This document shows positions 1 to 6,832 of a stretch of 10,297 bases of DNA, in pieces (the first letter of the stretch is position 1; each line of letters opens with the position of its first letter). Source of the DNA: an uncultured Bacilli bacterium (GTDB taxonomy: Bacteria > Bacillota_I > Bacilli_A > RF39 > UBA660); assembly GCA_944363755.1 (NCBI GenBank), contig CALVVC010000030.1, positions 1 through 10,297 of the forward strand. The letters are read 5' to 3'. Both the position numbers and the translations under genes were made by a program. The notes under the pieces are model-generated. The model saw nothing but the letters and a program-made list of their open reading frames with translations. It was not told where the DNA came from and made no database searches.

Positions 1-881
1 AAGTTAGTTGATTTTAGTACTGTAAAAAGAGAGTCTATAAAGATTTCTCTTTCTTTTTTAGAAAGACTATTTAAAAAGTCATTTATAACTTTATTTGTGT
101 AAGCTGTACCATCTGATAAATCCTTTAAGATTATGAAGTTGTTATCTTTAACTAACCAAGAGAAAGGGTCATGTTCTAATATACCTTTTTCACTACTCTT
201 TATTATCTTATAATGTTCGTTAGTGTATAAAAGCATGCCTATAATAGATGATGATGGTACTACTTTCTCAATTTTTTCTTTAATACTTTGATAATTAGAA
301 GTAGTTAAAAATTCTTTTAAGAAGCTAGGTCCATCATGAGAATATATCTTTATTATTCTAGAGGATAAATCATTAGATAAATTACACCCTGCATATACTG
401 CTAGATTACCTCCTTTAGAGTGCCCTCCTATATAGAACTTTCTTGGTATTAGTTTAGTTATCTTCTCTACATAGTTTAGGGCTTCTTTTTGGGCTGGTAC
501 TGGTAACATAAAAGACATATTGAAATCTTCTTTCCAACCTGTAAGAGTAGAATCTGTTCCTCTATAAGAGATATACATAGTATTATCAGGAAGTAAGAAA
601 GTTACAGCAGAGAACTGTTTTTCTATCAAATCATTAGTATCTTCTACATAGAAGCATAGTTCTACATCTTTATAACGCTTACTTGCTATAACTCTTTTAA
701 TAAATTCTTTATTCTTTTTAGTTTTAGCAGACTTAAGAACACTCAAATCTTTTAACTTGGTTTTAGTATTTGGAAAATGTAAGTAAGATAAATATGCTAA
801 GATGAGACTATCTACAATATTAAAAGAATCTTCAGTAAAAGATTTTTGATTTTTTTCTAAATAGTTTAAAAAATTAGCCAA
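1..881 (-). CDS. Mbeg1-like (DUF2974) alpha/beta hydrolase, 3' end cut by window edge
   Basis: My translation of the minus strand is open from a TTG at 879-881 to the window edge, giving 293 residues without the C-terminus. The TTG follows an AAGGAG-type ribosome binding site at 886-892. The only nearby upstream ATG, at 900, is in another frame and soon stops. The protein has the alpha/beta-hydrolase layout of the DUF2974/Mbeg1-like family. It shows YRGTDST at about 106-112, GWKEDFNM at about 115-122, the nucleophile elbow GGHSKGG with Ser155, a DGP motif with Asp183, and HDPFSW with His237 as likely triad partners. There is no signal peptide or membrane segment, so it is probably a cytosolic serine hydrolase or lipase-like enzyme with unknown substrate. 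It is divergent from spoIVA, but nothing in the sequence proves a sporulation role. Family assignment is confident; function is not. Confidence 0.8.
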   Translation of the reverse strand, partial: MANFLNYLEKNQKSFTEDSFNIVDSLILAYLSYLHFPNTKTKLKDLSVLKSAKTKKNKEFIKRVIASKRYKDVELCFYVEDTNDLIEKQFSAVTFLLPDNTMYISYRGTDSTLTGWKEDFNMSFMLPVPAQKEALNYVEKITKLIPRKFYIGGHSKGGNLAVYAGCNLSNDLSSRIIKIYSHDGPSFLKEFLTTSNYQSIKEKIEKVVPSSSIIGMLLYTNEHYKIIKSSEKGILEHDPFSWLVKDNNFIILKDLSDGTAYTNKVINDFLNSLSKKEREIFIDSLFTVLKSTN

Positions 882-895
882 AATTACTCCTTTCT

Positions 896-918
896 TTCAT
901 AAAAATAAATTTTATGAA
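896..918. promoter_or_regulatory. Inverted repeat in the divergent DUF2974/spoIVA promoter region
   Basis: TTCATAAAA (896-904) and TTTTATGAA (910-918) are perfect 9-bp arms around a 5-nt centre, in the only non-coding gap between the two divergent genes. The left arm contains TCATAAA, and about 14 nt later comes AATAATAT (917-924). This loosely resembles the -35 and -10 of the mother-cell sigma-E, which drives spoIVA in Bacillus subtilis. The match is weak (about 5 of 8 at -10), and such AT-rich repeats can arise by chance. It could be an operator, a promoter, or neither. Confidence 0.3.
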
Positions 919-961
919 TAATATTTATTAGAATAAAAGAAGAAAGAAGGCTATGATGTTT

Positions 962-2437
962 ATGGAAAAAACGGAAATTATTAAGAATATTGCATTAAGA
1001 AGTGGTGGTGATATTTATTTAGGAGTTGTTGGGGCTGTTAGAACTGGGAAAAGTACTTTTATTAAGAGAATGGTTGAGACTTTAGTTGTTCCTTATATTG
1101 AAGATTCTTATGAAAAGAAAAGAACACTAGATGAAATTCCTCAAAGTGCACAAGGGAAAACTATTATGACAACAGAGCCTAAGTTTATTCCTAATCATGC
1201 GGCTAAAGTTAATATAGATGATTTTAGTTGTAATATTAGATTAGTTGATTGTGTTGGATATGTTATTCCTAATGCTAAAGGTGCAAGTGATGATAATGGC
1301 CCAAGAATGGTTAAAACTCCTTGGTATGATGAAGAGATTCCTTTTGTAGAAGCTGCTGAGGTTGGTACTGAGAAAGTTATTAAAGACCACTCTACTATTG
1401 GTATTGTGGTTACTACTGATGGATCTATCGGGGAATTTAATCGTAGTGATTACTTAGAAGCAGAAGAAAGAGTTATTGAAGAGTTAAAAGCTATTGGTAA
1501 ACCTTTTATTGTTATACTTAATACAACTCACCCTACTTTACCTGAAACTGAAAGACTTGCTGAATCTCTTAAAGATAGTTATAATGTTCCTGTTTTACCT
1601 ATTAATGTAGAAGGAATGAATGAAAGGGAAATGGTTAACATTTTAAGAGAAGCTTTATATGAGTTCCCTGTATTAGAAGTTAAAGTTAATATGCCTGAGT
1701 GGATTGCTATATTAAATGTTAATAATCCTATTAAGCAGAAATACATTGAAGCGATTAGAGAATGCGTTATGGATGTTGATAAGTTAAGGGATATTGAAAA
1801 GATTACTGAGCATTTTAAAAGTAATGATGTAATTGAAAAAGCTTATTTATCTGATGTTTCTCCTGCTACTGGTATTGTTACTATTAATTTAGAAGCTCCT
1901 AGTTTTTTATATAGTGATGTTTTGTCTGATATTATTAAGATTGATGTTACTAGTAAAGCTGAACTTTTATCACTATTTCAAGACTATGAAGAAGCAAAAG
2001 CTGAATATGACCAAATTAAATATGCTTTAAAGATGGTAAAACAAACTGGTTATGGTGTTGCTACTCCAACACTTGCTGATATGAAATTAGATACTCCTGA
2101 AATTATTAAACAAGGTACTAGATATGGTATAAAGCTTAAGGCTGTAGCAAGTTCTATACATATGGTAAGGGTCGATGTAAATTCTACTTTTGAGCCTATT
2201 ATTGGTAGTGAGGTACAGAGTAAAGAGTTGATTGATTACTTAATGAAAGATTATGAAAATAATCCTAGTGAGATATGGAAAAGTGAAATATTTGGTAGAA
2301 GTTTAGATAATATTGTTCAAGAAGGAATACAAGCTAAGATTAATTCAATGCCAGATAATATTAGATATAAATTACAACAGACATTAACTAAAGTAGTTAA
2401 TAAAGGCTCTAGTAATATGATTGCAATAGTTCTCTAA
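962..2437 (+). CDS. spoIVA: Stage IV sporulation protein A (spore coat morphogenetic ATPase)
   Basis: SpoIVA is a mother-cell ATPase that coats the outer forespore membrane. It polymerises into the basement layer on which the spore coat assembles. The frame is open from ATG 953 (494 residues); I place the start at ATG 962 (491 residues). That start gives the family N-terminus MEK and puts the Walker A lysine of GAVRTGKS at residue 30, as in B. subtilis. The GAAGG ribosome binding site at 946-950 would, however, fit ATG 956 better. Other landmarks are PQSAQGKT and MTTEPKF, the Walker B-like LVDCVGY, the TTDGSIG stretch, the conserved central and C-terminal regions (LKMVKQTGYG, SIHMVRVDV, IFGRSLD, EGIQAK) and the family's hydrophobic C-terminus IAIVL. 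Length is normal (B. subtilis 492). The gene stands alone on the plus strand and ends in its own terminator. Assignment is secure. Confidence 0.97.
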   Translation: MEKTEIIKNIALRSGGDIYLGVVGAVRTGKSTFIKRMVETLVVPYIEDSYEKKRTLDEIPQSAQGKTIMTTEPKFIPNHAAKVNIDDFSCNIRLVDCVGYVIPNAKGASDDNGPRMVKTPWYDEEIPFVEAAEVGTEKVIKDHSTIGIVVTTDGSIGEFNRSDYLEAEERVIEELKAIGKPFIVILNTTHPTLPETERLAESLKDSYNVPVLPINVEGMNEREMVNILREALYEFPVLEVKVNMPEWIAILNVNNPIKQKYIEAIRECVMDVDKLRDIEKITEHFKSNDVIEKAYLSDVSPATGIVTINLEAPSFLYSDVLSDIIKIDVTSKAELLSLFQDYEEAKAEYDQIKYALKMVKQTGYGVATPTLADMKLDTPEIIKQGTRYGIKLKAVASSIHMVRVDVNSTFEPIIGSEVQSKELIDYLMKDYENNPSEIWKSEIFGRSLDNIVQEGIQAKINSMPDNIRYKLQQTLTKVVNKGSSNMIAIVL

Positions 2438-2452
2438 GTGAGAACTTTTTTT
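2428..2452 (+). terminator. Intrinsic terminator of spoIVA overlapping both stop codons
   Basis: AGTTCTC (2428-2434) pairs with GAGAACT (2440-2446) around a 5-nt loop and is followed by a run of seven T (2446-2452). The spoIVA stop TAA (2435-2437) sits in the loop. The stop of the convergent gene (2434-2436 on the complement) is there too. On the minus strand the hairpin is not followed by a T tract, so it should terminate only spoIVA transcripts. Confidence 0.8.
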
Positions 2453-2841
2453 GTGTCTATATCTATATTGGAATGTTCTATTAACTTTAAATATTCTTTT
2501 AGACTTAGGGTATCTACATCTATTTTACTTTTATATTCTCTAAATTCTGTTTCATCTATTAAGTTTAAATAGACTTTTATTTTATCTTTTATAATTACTC
2601 TTAAATCTACTTCTTCTCTAAAATCAAAAGTATCTATTTTTTCTATAGAGATAATTGTACCTACAATATCATGATGATAGACATTTACTTCATAAAATCC
2701 TGGTTCTAAAAGATGATATTTATGATTATATTTTAAGAAGATTTGTTTTATTTCAGTAATTATATCACTTTCTTTTAGATTTTTTAAATTAAGAGGTATT
2801 ATTAAATAATATAAGGTATCGGATTTAATTATTAGTTTCAT
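2434..2841 (-). CDS. Hypothetical protein, 135 aa, last gene of the ackA-nrnA-engB cluster
   Basis: I do not recognise a family. The product is a soluble-looking 135-residue protein rich in Ile, Leu, Lys, Asp and Glu. It has no signal peptide, no membrane segment and no cysteine motif. The N-terminus MKLIIKSDTLYYLIIPLNL and the alternating hydrophobic stretches in the middle suggest a small alpha/beta fold. The C-terminal third is predicted helical (TLSLKEYLKLIEHS). The ATG follows an AGGTGAAG ribosome binding site and lies 34 nt after engB on the same strand, so the gene is probably co-transcribed. Its last codons lie inside the spoIVA terminator, and it overlaps spoIVA tail to tail by 4 bp. 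Composition matches its neighbours, so it is likely a native gene. Function unknown. Confidence 0.65.
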   Translation of the reverse strand: MKLIIKSDTLYYLIIPLNLKNLKESDIITEIKQIFLKYNHKYHLLEPGFYEVNVYHHDIVGTIISIEKIDTFDFREEVDLRVIIKDKIKVYLNLIDETEFREYKSKIDVDTLSLKEYLKLIEHSNIDIDTKKVLT

Positions 2842-2875
2842 TAAACTTCACCTATTATAGAGTATGAAAAAAGAC

Positions 2876-3469
2876 TTAAATCGTGTCGATGATTAAGTCT
2901 TCTAATATTTTATTAATTGTATCTTTGCCTTCTTTAGTTATACTAGAGAAGATAACTAAGTCATCTCCTACTACTAAATCAAGAGTTTCAGTAATTTGTT
3001 TTTTACATTTATCTTTCTTACTTGCTCCTATTTTATCAGCTTTAGTTGCAACTATAGTAACAGGAAGATTATAGTATTTTAAGAAGTTATACATTAAGAT
3101 ATCATCTTCTGTTGGTTTATGACGAAAATCTATTATCATAAAGACTCTTTTTAATTCTTTTCTAGTCTCTAAGTATTCTTCAATCATTTTACCAAATTTT
3201 TCTCTTTTCTTTTTACTTACTTCAGCATAACCATAACCGGGAACATCTATTAAATAGAAATCTTTATTTACTACGTAGAAATTAAGAGTTTCAGTTTTAC
3301 CAGGATGAGATGAAGTTCTAGCAAGATTTTTTCTTCCTAAAATTGTATTAATAAAACTACTTTTACCTACATTACTGCGTCCTACTAAAAGAAATTCGCT
3401 TTTTCTATCTTCGGGATATTGACTACGACGGGTGGCCATAACCTTTAATTCAGCACTAGTTATCTTCAT
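2876..3469 (-). CDS. engB: Ribosome biogenesis GTP-binding protein EngB (YsxC/YihA)
   Basis: EngB is a small TRAFAC-class GTPase needed for assembly of the large (50S) ribosomal subunit in the cytoplasm, usually essential. The 197-residue protein is a single G domain of normal family length. G1 is GRSNVGKSS (30-38). The switch I region SSHPGKTETLNF (53-64) holds the family's conserved threonines. G3 is DVPGYGYAEV (75-84), with the PGYGYA signature typical of this family. G4 is TKAD (142-145) and G5 is SSITKEG (175-181). IDFRHKPTEDD (113-123) is also characteristic. The ATG lies inside the 3' end of nrnA (14-nt overlap, different frame) behind a weak GAGATGAG-like site, so translation is probably coupled. 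All nucleotide-binding motifs are intact. Assignment is firm. Confidence 0.95.
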   Translation of the reverse strand: MKITSAELKVMATRRSQYPEDRKSEFLLVGRSNVGKSSFINTILGRKNLARTSSHPGKTETLNFYVVNKDFYLIDVPGYGYAEVSKKKREKFGKMIEEYLETRKELKRVFMIIDFRHKPTEDDILMYNFLKYYNLPVTIVATKADKIGASKKDKCKKQITETLDLVVGDDLVIFSSITKEGKDTINKILEDLIIDTI

Positions 3470-4421
3470 TTTTACTCATCTCTTTCTTTATATAATTTTC
3501 TGTTACATAATCTATATCAGATATTAAGGCTTCTGCTTCTTCAATAGTAGATAATCTTGCTCCACTTGCCATTGCATGGCCTCCCCCATTATATTTTTCT
3601 GCTATTTTATTAATCTCTGGTCCTCTACTCCTAATATTGACACGGACATTATTGTTTTTAATATCTTCTGTTACAATAATCCAGACTAATATTTCATCTA
3701 TGAAGTTAAAGTTATTAATCATATTACCTGCAGAGGCACTATCGGCTTTGAACTTTGTAATAATGTCATTAGTTAAAATGATATAAGCAACTCCATTTTC
3801 TGTTACTTTCATGTTTAAAGAGATATATCCTTCTAGTCTTACTTCTTTTAGTGGTCTTAAGTAAAGATTTGTATAAATATTAGATAGTTTTATTGGATAT
3901 TTTGATAAATATGTACTTACAAGGCTAAATGTTTTAGGTGTTGAACTATCAAATAGAAATCTATTAGAGTCTGAAACTAGTCCATAATATAAAAGTTTTG
4001 CTATCTTGTTATTACATTTTAGTTTAGTATTAAGTAAAAGTTCCATTAGAATTTCACAAGTACTACTAGCTTTATCATCAATATATTCAAGGCCACCAAA
4101 GTCCTCTATAAAAGGGTGATGATCTATTTTTATAATGTTATTAGCTTTACTATAGTCTTTAAAATCTATTCTTTTCTTATCAGGTGTATCTAAGACAATT
4201 AAAAGAAAGTTATCAAATTCTTCTAATTTATCGAGATGTCCCATATAAGAAAATTTAGTTGAGCCATTACCTACAGCATAAATTTTCTTTTTAGGAAATG
4301 TTAACTTAATAGACTCTTTTAAGGCAAGTTCACTTGCTAGAGCATCAGGGTCTACTCCTATATGTCTTGCAATAACAATAGTATTATATTTTTTTATCTC
4401 TTTATATATTTTTTTAAACAT
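3456..4421 (-). CDS. nrnA: DHH/DHHA1 phosphoesterase, NrnA-type nanoRNase/pAp phosphatase
   Basis: NrnA-type enzymes degrade 2-5-nt RNAs to mononucleotides and dephosphorylate 3'-phosphoadenosine 5'-phosphate, using Mn2+ in the cytosol. The N-terminal DHH domain shows RHIGVDPDALAS (19-30; Asp24 and Asp26), LDTPD (77-81), the DHHP motif (100-103) and GLVSDSNRF with Asp151. The C-terminal DHHA1 domain carries GGGHAMASGA (279-288), which binds substrate. The frame is open to a TTG at 4431-4433. I chose ATG 4421 because it follows GGATGAAG and gives 18 residues before the RH motif, as in B. subtilis NrnA, whereas the TTG has no ribosome binding site. It starts 13 nt after ackA and overlaps engB by 14 nt. 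The metal-binding residues appear complete. Exact substrate preference (nanoRNA, pAp or cyclic dinucleotide product) cannot be read from sequence. Confidence 0.9.
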   Translation of the reverse strand: MFKKIYKEIKKYNTIVIARHIGVDPDALASELALKESIKLTFPKKKIYAVGNGSTKFSYMGHLDKLEEFDNFLLIVLDTPDKKRIDFKDYSKANNIIKIDHHPFIEDFGGLEYIDDKASSTCEILMELLLNTKLKCNNKIAKLLYYGLVSDSNRFLFDSSTPKTFSLVSTYLSKYPIKLSNIYTNLYLRPLKEVRLEGYISLNMKVTENGVAYIILTNDIITKFKADSASAGNMINNFNFIDEILVWIIVTEDIKNNNVRVNIRSRGPEINKIAEKYNGGGHAMASGARLSTIEEAEALISDIDYVTENYIKKEMSKNEDN

Positions 4422-4434
4422 AACTTCATCCAAT

Positions 4435-5625
4435 CTAACTAATTAATTTAAGAGTATCTAAAGCAATCATTAGCTCTTCATCTGTTGGAACTACATATAC
4501 TGGAATAGTAGAGTCATCACTACTAATCTTTTTAAATTCTCCCATTACTTTATTAGCATTATTATCTAATTTTACACCTAGGCAAGCTAGATTTTCACAC
4601 ACTTTCTTTCTAAATGGTTCACTATTTTCACCAAGACCTGCTGTAAAGCAAATAACATCTGCTCCGCCTAGTAAAACGTAATACTCTGCTATATAGTTTG
4701 TAACTGTTCTTGTATATTTTAAGAAAGCACGTGTTGCTTTAACTTTGTTTTCTTCATCATCACTTTCCATAGCACTTACTATATCTCTCATATCACTACT
4801 TATTTCACTAAGACCAAGTAGGCCTGATTTTTTATTTAGAACATCTATTACTTCTTTAGCATTTAATCCTTCTTGTTCCATGATATAAGTAATGATTGAT
4901 GAATCTACATCTCCACTACGTGTTCCCATCATAATACCTGCAAGAGGTGTAAAGCCCATAGAAGTATCAACACATTTACCATCTTTAATAGCAGTTATTG
5001 AACCACCATTACCTACATGACAACTAATTATTCTTAGGTCATCTCTACCAAGTTTCTCACTAATTGTTTTAGCAATATATCTATGACTAGTTCCATGAAA
5101 ACCATATTTACGAACTCCGTGGTCTTTATACCATGAGTATGGTACGGGATAAAGATATGATTCTTCATCCATAGTTTGATGAAAAGCGGTATCAAATACA
5201 CCTACCATTGGAACATTTGGTAATACTTCCCTAAAAGCTTCAATTCCTAAGACATTAGCAGGATTATGTAGAGGAGCAAAGTCTTTAAACGCGATTAAGT
5301 CATTAACTACCTCATCTGTTATTAAACATGAGGCTTTATATTTATCTTTACCATGAACTAAACGATGTCCTACACCATCAATTTCATCTAATGATTTAAT
5401 AATATTGAGAGTAATTAATTTATCTAGAAGAATTTTAACTGCATCTGTATGATTTGCAAGCTCTATTTCTTCTTTTATTTTTTCTCCATTATATTTAATA
5501 GTATAACTACTTCCTTCTATACCAATACGTTCAAATAATCCTTGAGCTATTACTTTTTTAGCATCCATATCAAAAAGACTAAATTTTAAGGAACTACTTC
5601 CTGTATTAATAGATATTATTTTCAT
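4435..5625 (-). CDS. ackA: Acetate kinase (first copy)
   Basis: Acetate kinase interconverts acetyl phosphate + ADP and acetate + ATP in the cytosol. It is the ATP-yielding last step of the Pta-Ack fermentation route. The 396-residue protein is of normal family length. It retains the ASKHA-fold motifs and active-site residues: NTGSSSLKF with Asn7, GHRLVHG with Arg88, FDTAFHQ with Asp145, KYGFHGTSH with His177, GNGGS in the phosphate loop, MGTRSGDVD with Arg236, and TDEELMIA with Glu383/384. The ATG follows an AGAAGGA ribosome binding site about 10 nt away and a sigma-A-like promoter (5661-5688). nrnA follows after 13 nt. No pta lies in the window. A second copy is present at 6833-8017. Catalytic residues are complete, so this is likely the working housekeeping enzyme. 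Confidence 0.96.
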   Translation of the reverse strand: MKIISINTGSSSLKFSLFDMDAKKVIAQGLFERIGIEGSSYTIKYNGEKIKEEIELANHTDAVKILLDKLITLNIIKSLDEIDGVGHRLVHGKDKYKASCLITDEVVNDLIAFKDFAPLHNPANVLGIEAFREVLPNVPMVGVFDTAFHQTMDEESYLYPVPYSWYKDHGVRKYGFHGTSHRYIAKTISEKLGRDDLRIISCHVGNGGSITAIKDGKCVDTSMGFTPLAGIMMGTRSGDVDSSIITYIMEQEGLNAKEVIDVLNKKSGLLGLSEISSDMRDIVSAMESDDEENKVKATRAFLKYTRTVTNYIAEYYVLLGGADVICFTAGLGENSEPFRKKVCENLACLGVKLDNNANKVMGEFKKISSDDSTIPVYVVPTDEELMIALDTLKLIS

Positions 5626-5660
5626 ATTATATTATTCCTTCTTTCTTTAAATCTATTAGT

Positions 5661-5688
5661 ATTATACTATAGATTATAGATTTTTCAA
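5661..5688 (-). promoter_or_regulatory. Sigma-A-like promoter of ackA (ackA-nrnA-engB cluster)
   Basis: Reading the minus strand, TTGAAA (5683-5688) is followed after 16 nt by a perfect TATAAT (5661-5666), about 35 nt before the ackA ATG. A second TATAAT at 5673-5678 is possible but badly spaced. An 8-bp inverted repeat (5649-5656 with 5676-5683) brackets the -10 and overlaps the -35. It may be an operator or only AT-rich coincidence. No intrinsic terminator for the upstream Fic gene is visible in this 67-nt gap. Confidence 0.6.
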
Positions 5689-5692
5689 AGTA

Positions 5693-6637
5693 TTAAGCAA
5701 GGAAGTTCATAATAAGTGCCGTTATTAAATCTTTTTCTTTAGGATTTGATTCTGCTATTAAAAGAGTTAAAGCAGTTAGGGTATTATTATCTATTACAAG
5801 ACTATTATCTTTATAAAGCATATTATAGTAGTTTAAAAAGTAAATAAACATAGTTGCTGCTATACGTTTATTACCATCTATAAAAGCATGATTTTTAACT
5901 GTTAGATATAAGAAGTTAGCAGCTTTTTCTTCAGTAGTTTTGTATAATTCTTTTCCATCAAAGGTTTGATAAATAGTATCTATAATAGTTTTAAAACCAT
6001 TATCTCTTTCTAAGGCAAAGATATCACTACTTTCATTAAATTTAAGAGTATTTATTATATTCATACACTCATTATAATCAATTCTTTTTAAGCTCTTATT
6101 AGTTCCTTTTACTTTAAGAGTTTTATGATCATAATCATCCAATAAATCTAAAGCTTTAGTGTAAGATGTTATTACTTTTAATATGCCTTTAGCATCCTTA
6201 TCTTCTAGTCTATTATCTAATCTATTGGCAATATCTATTAGTTCAATAGTTTTTTCTAAAGCTTTTAGTCTTTTCTCATTAACGGCATAACCTTTAATTA
6301 GATAATCTTTTAGTATTCTATTTGCCCATTTTCTAAAGGCAACACCATTTTTAGATTTAACACGATAACCAACACTTATTATCACATCTAAGTTATAATA
6401 ATCAATATTTCTTGTAATTTCACGGGCACCTTCTTTTTGAACTGTTGCAAATTTTGCAACAGTTGAACTTCTATCTAATTCTTCTTCAAAAGCATTCTTA
6501 ATATGTCTTGATATAACAGACTTATCTCTATCAAATAAAGTTGCCATTTGGTCTAAACTTAACCAAACAGTCTCATCTTTCATATTTACTTCTAATTTTA
6601 CATTTTGATTTTCAAAAATAACAATTTCATTTTTCAT
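5693..6637 (-). CDS. RhuM-Fic/Doc fusion protein (putative Fic-family transferase toxin)
   Basis: The 314-residue protein joins two domains. The N-terminal 120 residues are a virulence RhuM-type (DNA-binding-like) domain: LSLDQMATLFDRDKSVISRHI at 27-46 resembles a helix-turn-helix, then STVAKFATVQKEG and YYNLDVIISVGYRVKS. A charged linker, probably helical, spans about 121-180. The C-terminal Fic/Doc domain carries HAFIDGNKRIA (250-260). The catalytic His and the DGNKR signature are intact, closer to phage Doc (HxFxDxNKR) than to AMPylating HPFxxGNGR forms. Fic proteins transfer AMP, or in Doc phosphate, to targets such as EF-Tu; the target here is unknown. I see no clear inhibitory S/TxxxE(G/N) helix and no adjacent antitoxin gene. 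The ATG follows GGAGG by 8 nt, with its own promoter. It sits between two ackA copies and may be an accessory insertion. Whether it is toxin, self-regulator or defence protein is open. Confidence 0.85.
   Translation of the reverse strand: MKNEIVIFENQNVKLEVNMKDETVWLSLDQMATLFDRDKSVISRHIKNAFEEELDRSSTVAKFATVQKEGAREITRNIDYYNLDVIISVGYRVKSKNGVAFRKWANRILKDYLIKGYAVNEKRLKALEKTIELIDIANRLDNRLEDKDAKGILKVITSYTKALDLLDDYDHKTLKVKGTNKSLKRIDYNECMNIINTLKFNESSDIFALERDNGFKTIIDTIYQTFDGKELYKTTEEKAANFLYLTVKNHAFIDGNKRIAATMFIYFLNYYNMLYKDNSLVIDNNTLTALTLLIAESNPKEKDLITALIMNFLA
6440..6464. repeat. Perfect 12-bp inverted repeat inside the rhuM-fic coding region
   Basis: AACTGTTGCAAA (6440-6451) and TTTGCAACAGTT (6453-6464) are exact inverted arms around a single base, within codons for the STVAKFATVQ stretch of the RhuM domain. 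In mRNA this would form an 11-bp stem with a 3-nt loop, about 170-200 nt into the coding region. It could be a DNA site, an mRNA hairpin, or a by-product of the conserved peptide. Confidence 0.6.
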
Positions 6638-6685
6638 TTACTAATCCTCCAAAAGCATATTTTAAATATCTAGTTATTGGTTATT

Positions 6686-6714
6686 ACTCTATAGTATTTT
6701 TGTTCGGAAGTCAA
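6686..6714 (-). promoter_or_regulatory. Sigma-A-like promoter of the rhuM-fic gene
   Basis: On the minus strand TTGACT (6709-6714, 5 of 6 to consensus) is followed after exactly 17 nt by TAGAGT (6686-6691, 4 of 6). A TATAGA one step away is an alternative -10. The start codon is about 50 nt downstream behind a strong GGAGG. Two palindromic sites lie just upstream of the -35. Confidence 0.55.
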
Positions 6715-6735
6715 GTGAAAAATGTAAAAAATATG

Positions 6736-6798
6736 TTACGAGTTTTCGTAAACTTAATGATACCATTATTTTATAAGTTATATCACGAAAATTCGTAA
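6736..6798. promoter_or_regulatory. Paired palindromic sites (TTACGA-N4-TCGTAA type) upstream of rhuM-fic
   Basis: Site 1 at 6736-6751 is a perfect 6-bp inverted repeat, TTACGA and TCGTAA around GTTT. Site 2 at 6783-6798 is a close variant, TCACGA and TTCGTAA, centred on a perfect ACGAA-AA-TTCGT palindrome. The two share most positions, have the same orientation, and are 47 bp apart centre to centre, about 4.5 helical turns. They lie 22 bp and further upstream of the -35 of rhuM-fic, and site 2 abuts the terminator of the upstream acetate kinase. Spacing and repetition suggest an operator pair for a dimeric regulator, possibly the RhuM domain itself. That is inference. Confidence 0.4.
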
Positions 6799-6829
6799 AA
6801 AAAATAACTTGCTATATAAACAAGTTACT
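6797..6829 (-). terminator. Intrinsic terminator of the second acetate kinase gene
   Basis: On the minus strand, just after the stop codon at 6833-6835, TAACTTG (6821-6827) pairs with CAAGTTA (6805-6811) around a 9-nt loop. The stem extends by a G-T and an A-T pair. It runs into a tract of eight U in RNA (A on the plus strand, 6797-6804). This should separate the acetate kinase transcript from rhuM-fic. Confidence 0.75.
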
Positions 6830-6832
6830 TTG

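Noticed and set aside
2848..2860. TATAAT on the minus strand between engB and the 135-aa gene
   Set aside because: It is only about 10 nt from the start codon, overlaps the ribosome binding site zone and lacks a -35, so it is more likely chance in AT-rich DNA.
2883..3074. 63-residue plus-strand ORF
   Set aside because: It lies fully within engB in the opposite direction. engB has all GTPase motifs, so this frame is an antisense shadow with no ribosome binding site of note.
4422..4433. TTG at 4431-4433 as the start of nrnA
   Set aside because: It has no ribosome binding site. ATG 4421 has one and gives the family's usual N-terminal length before the RH motif.
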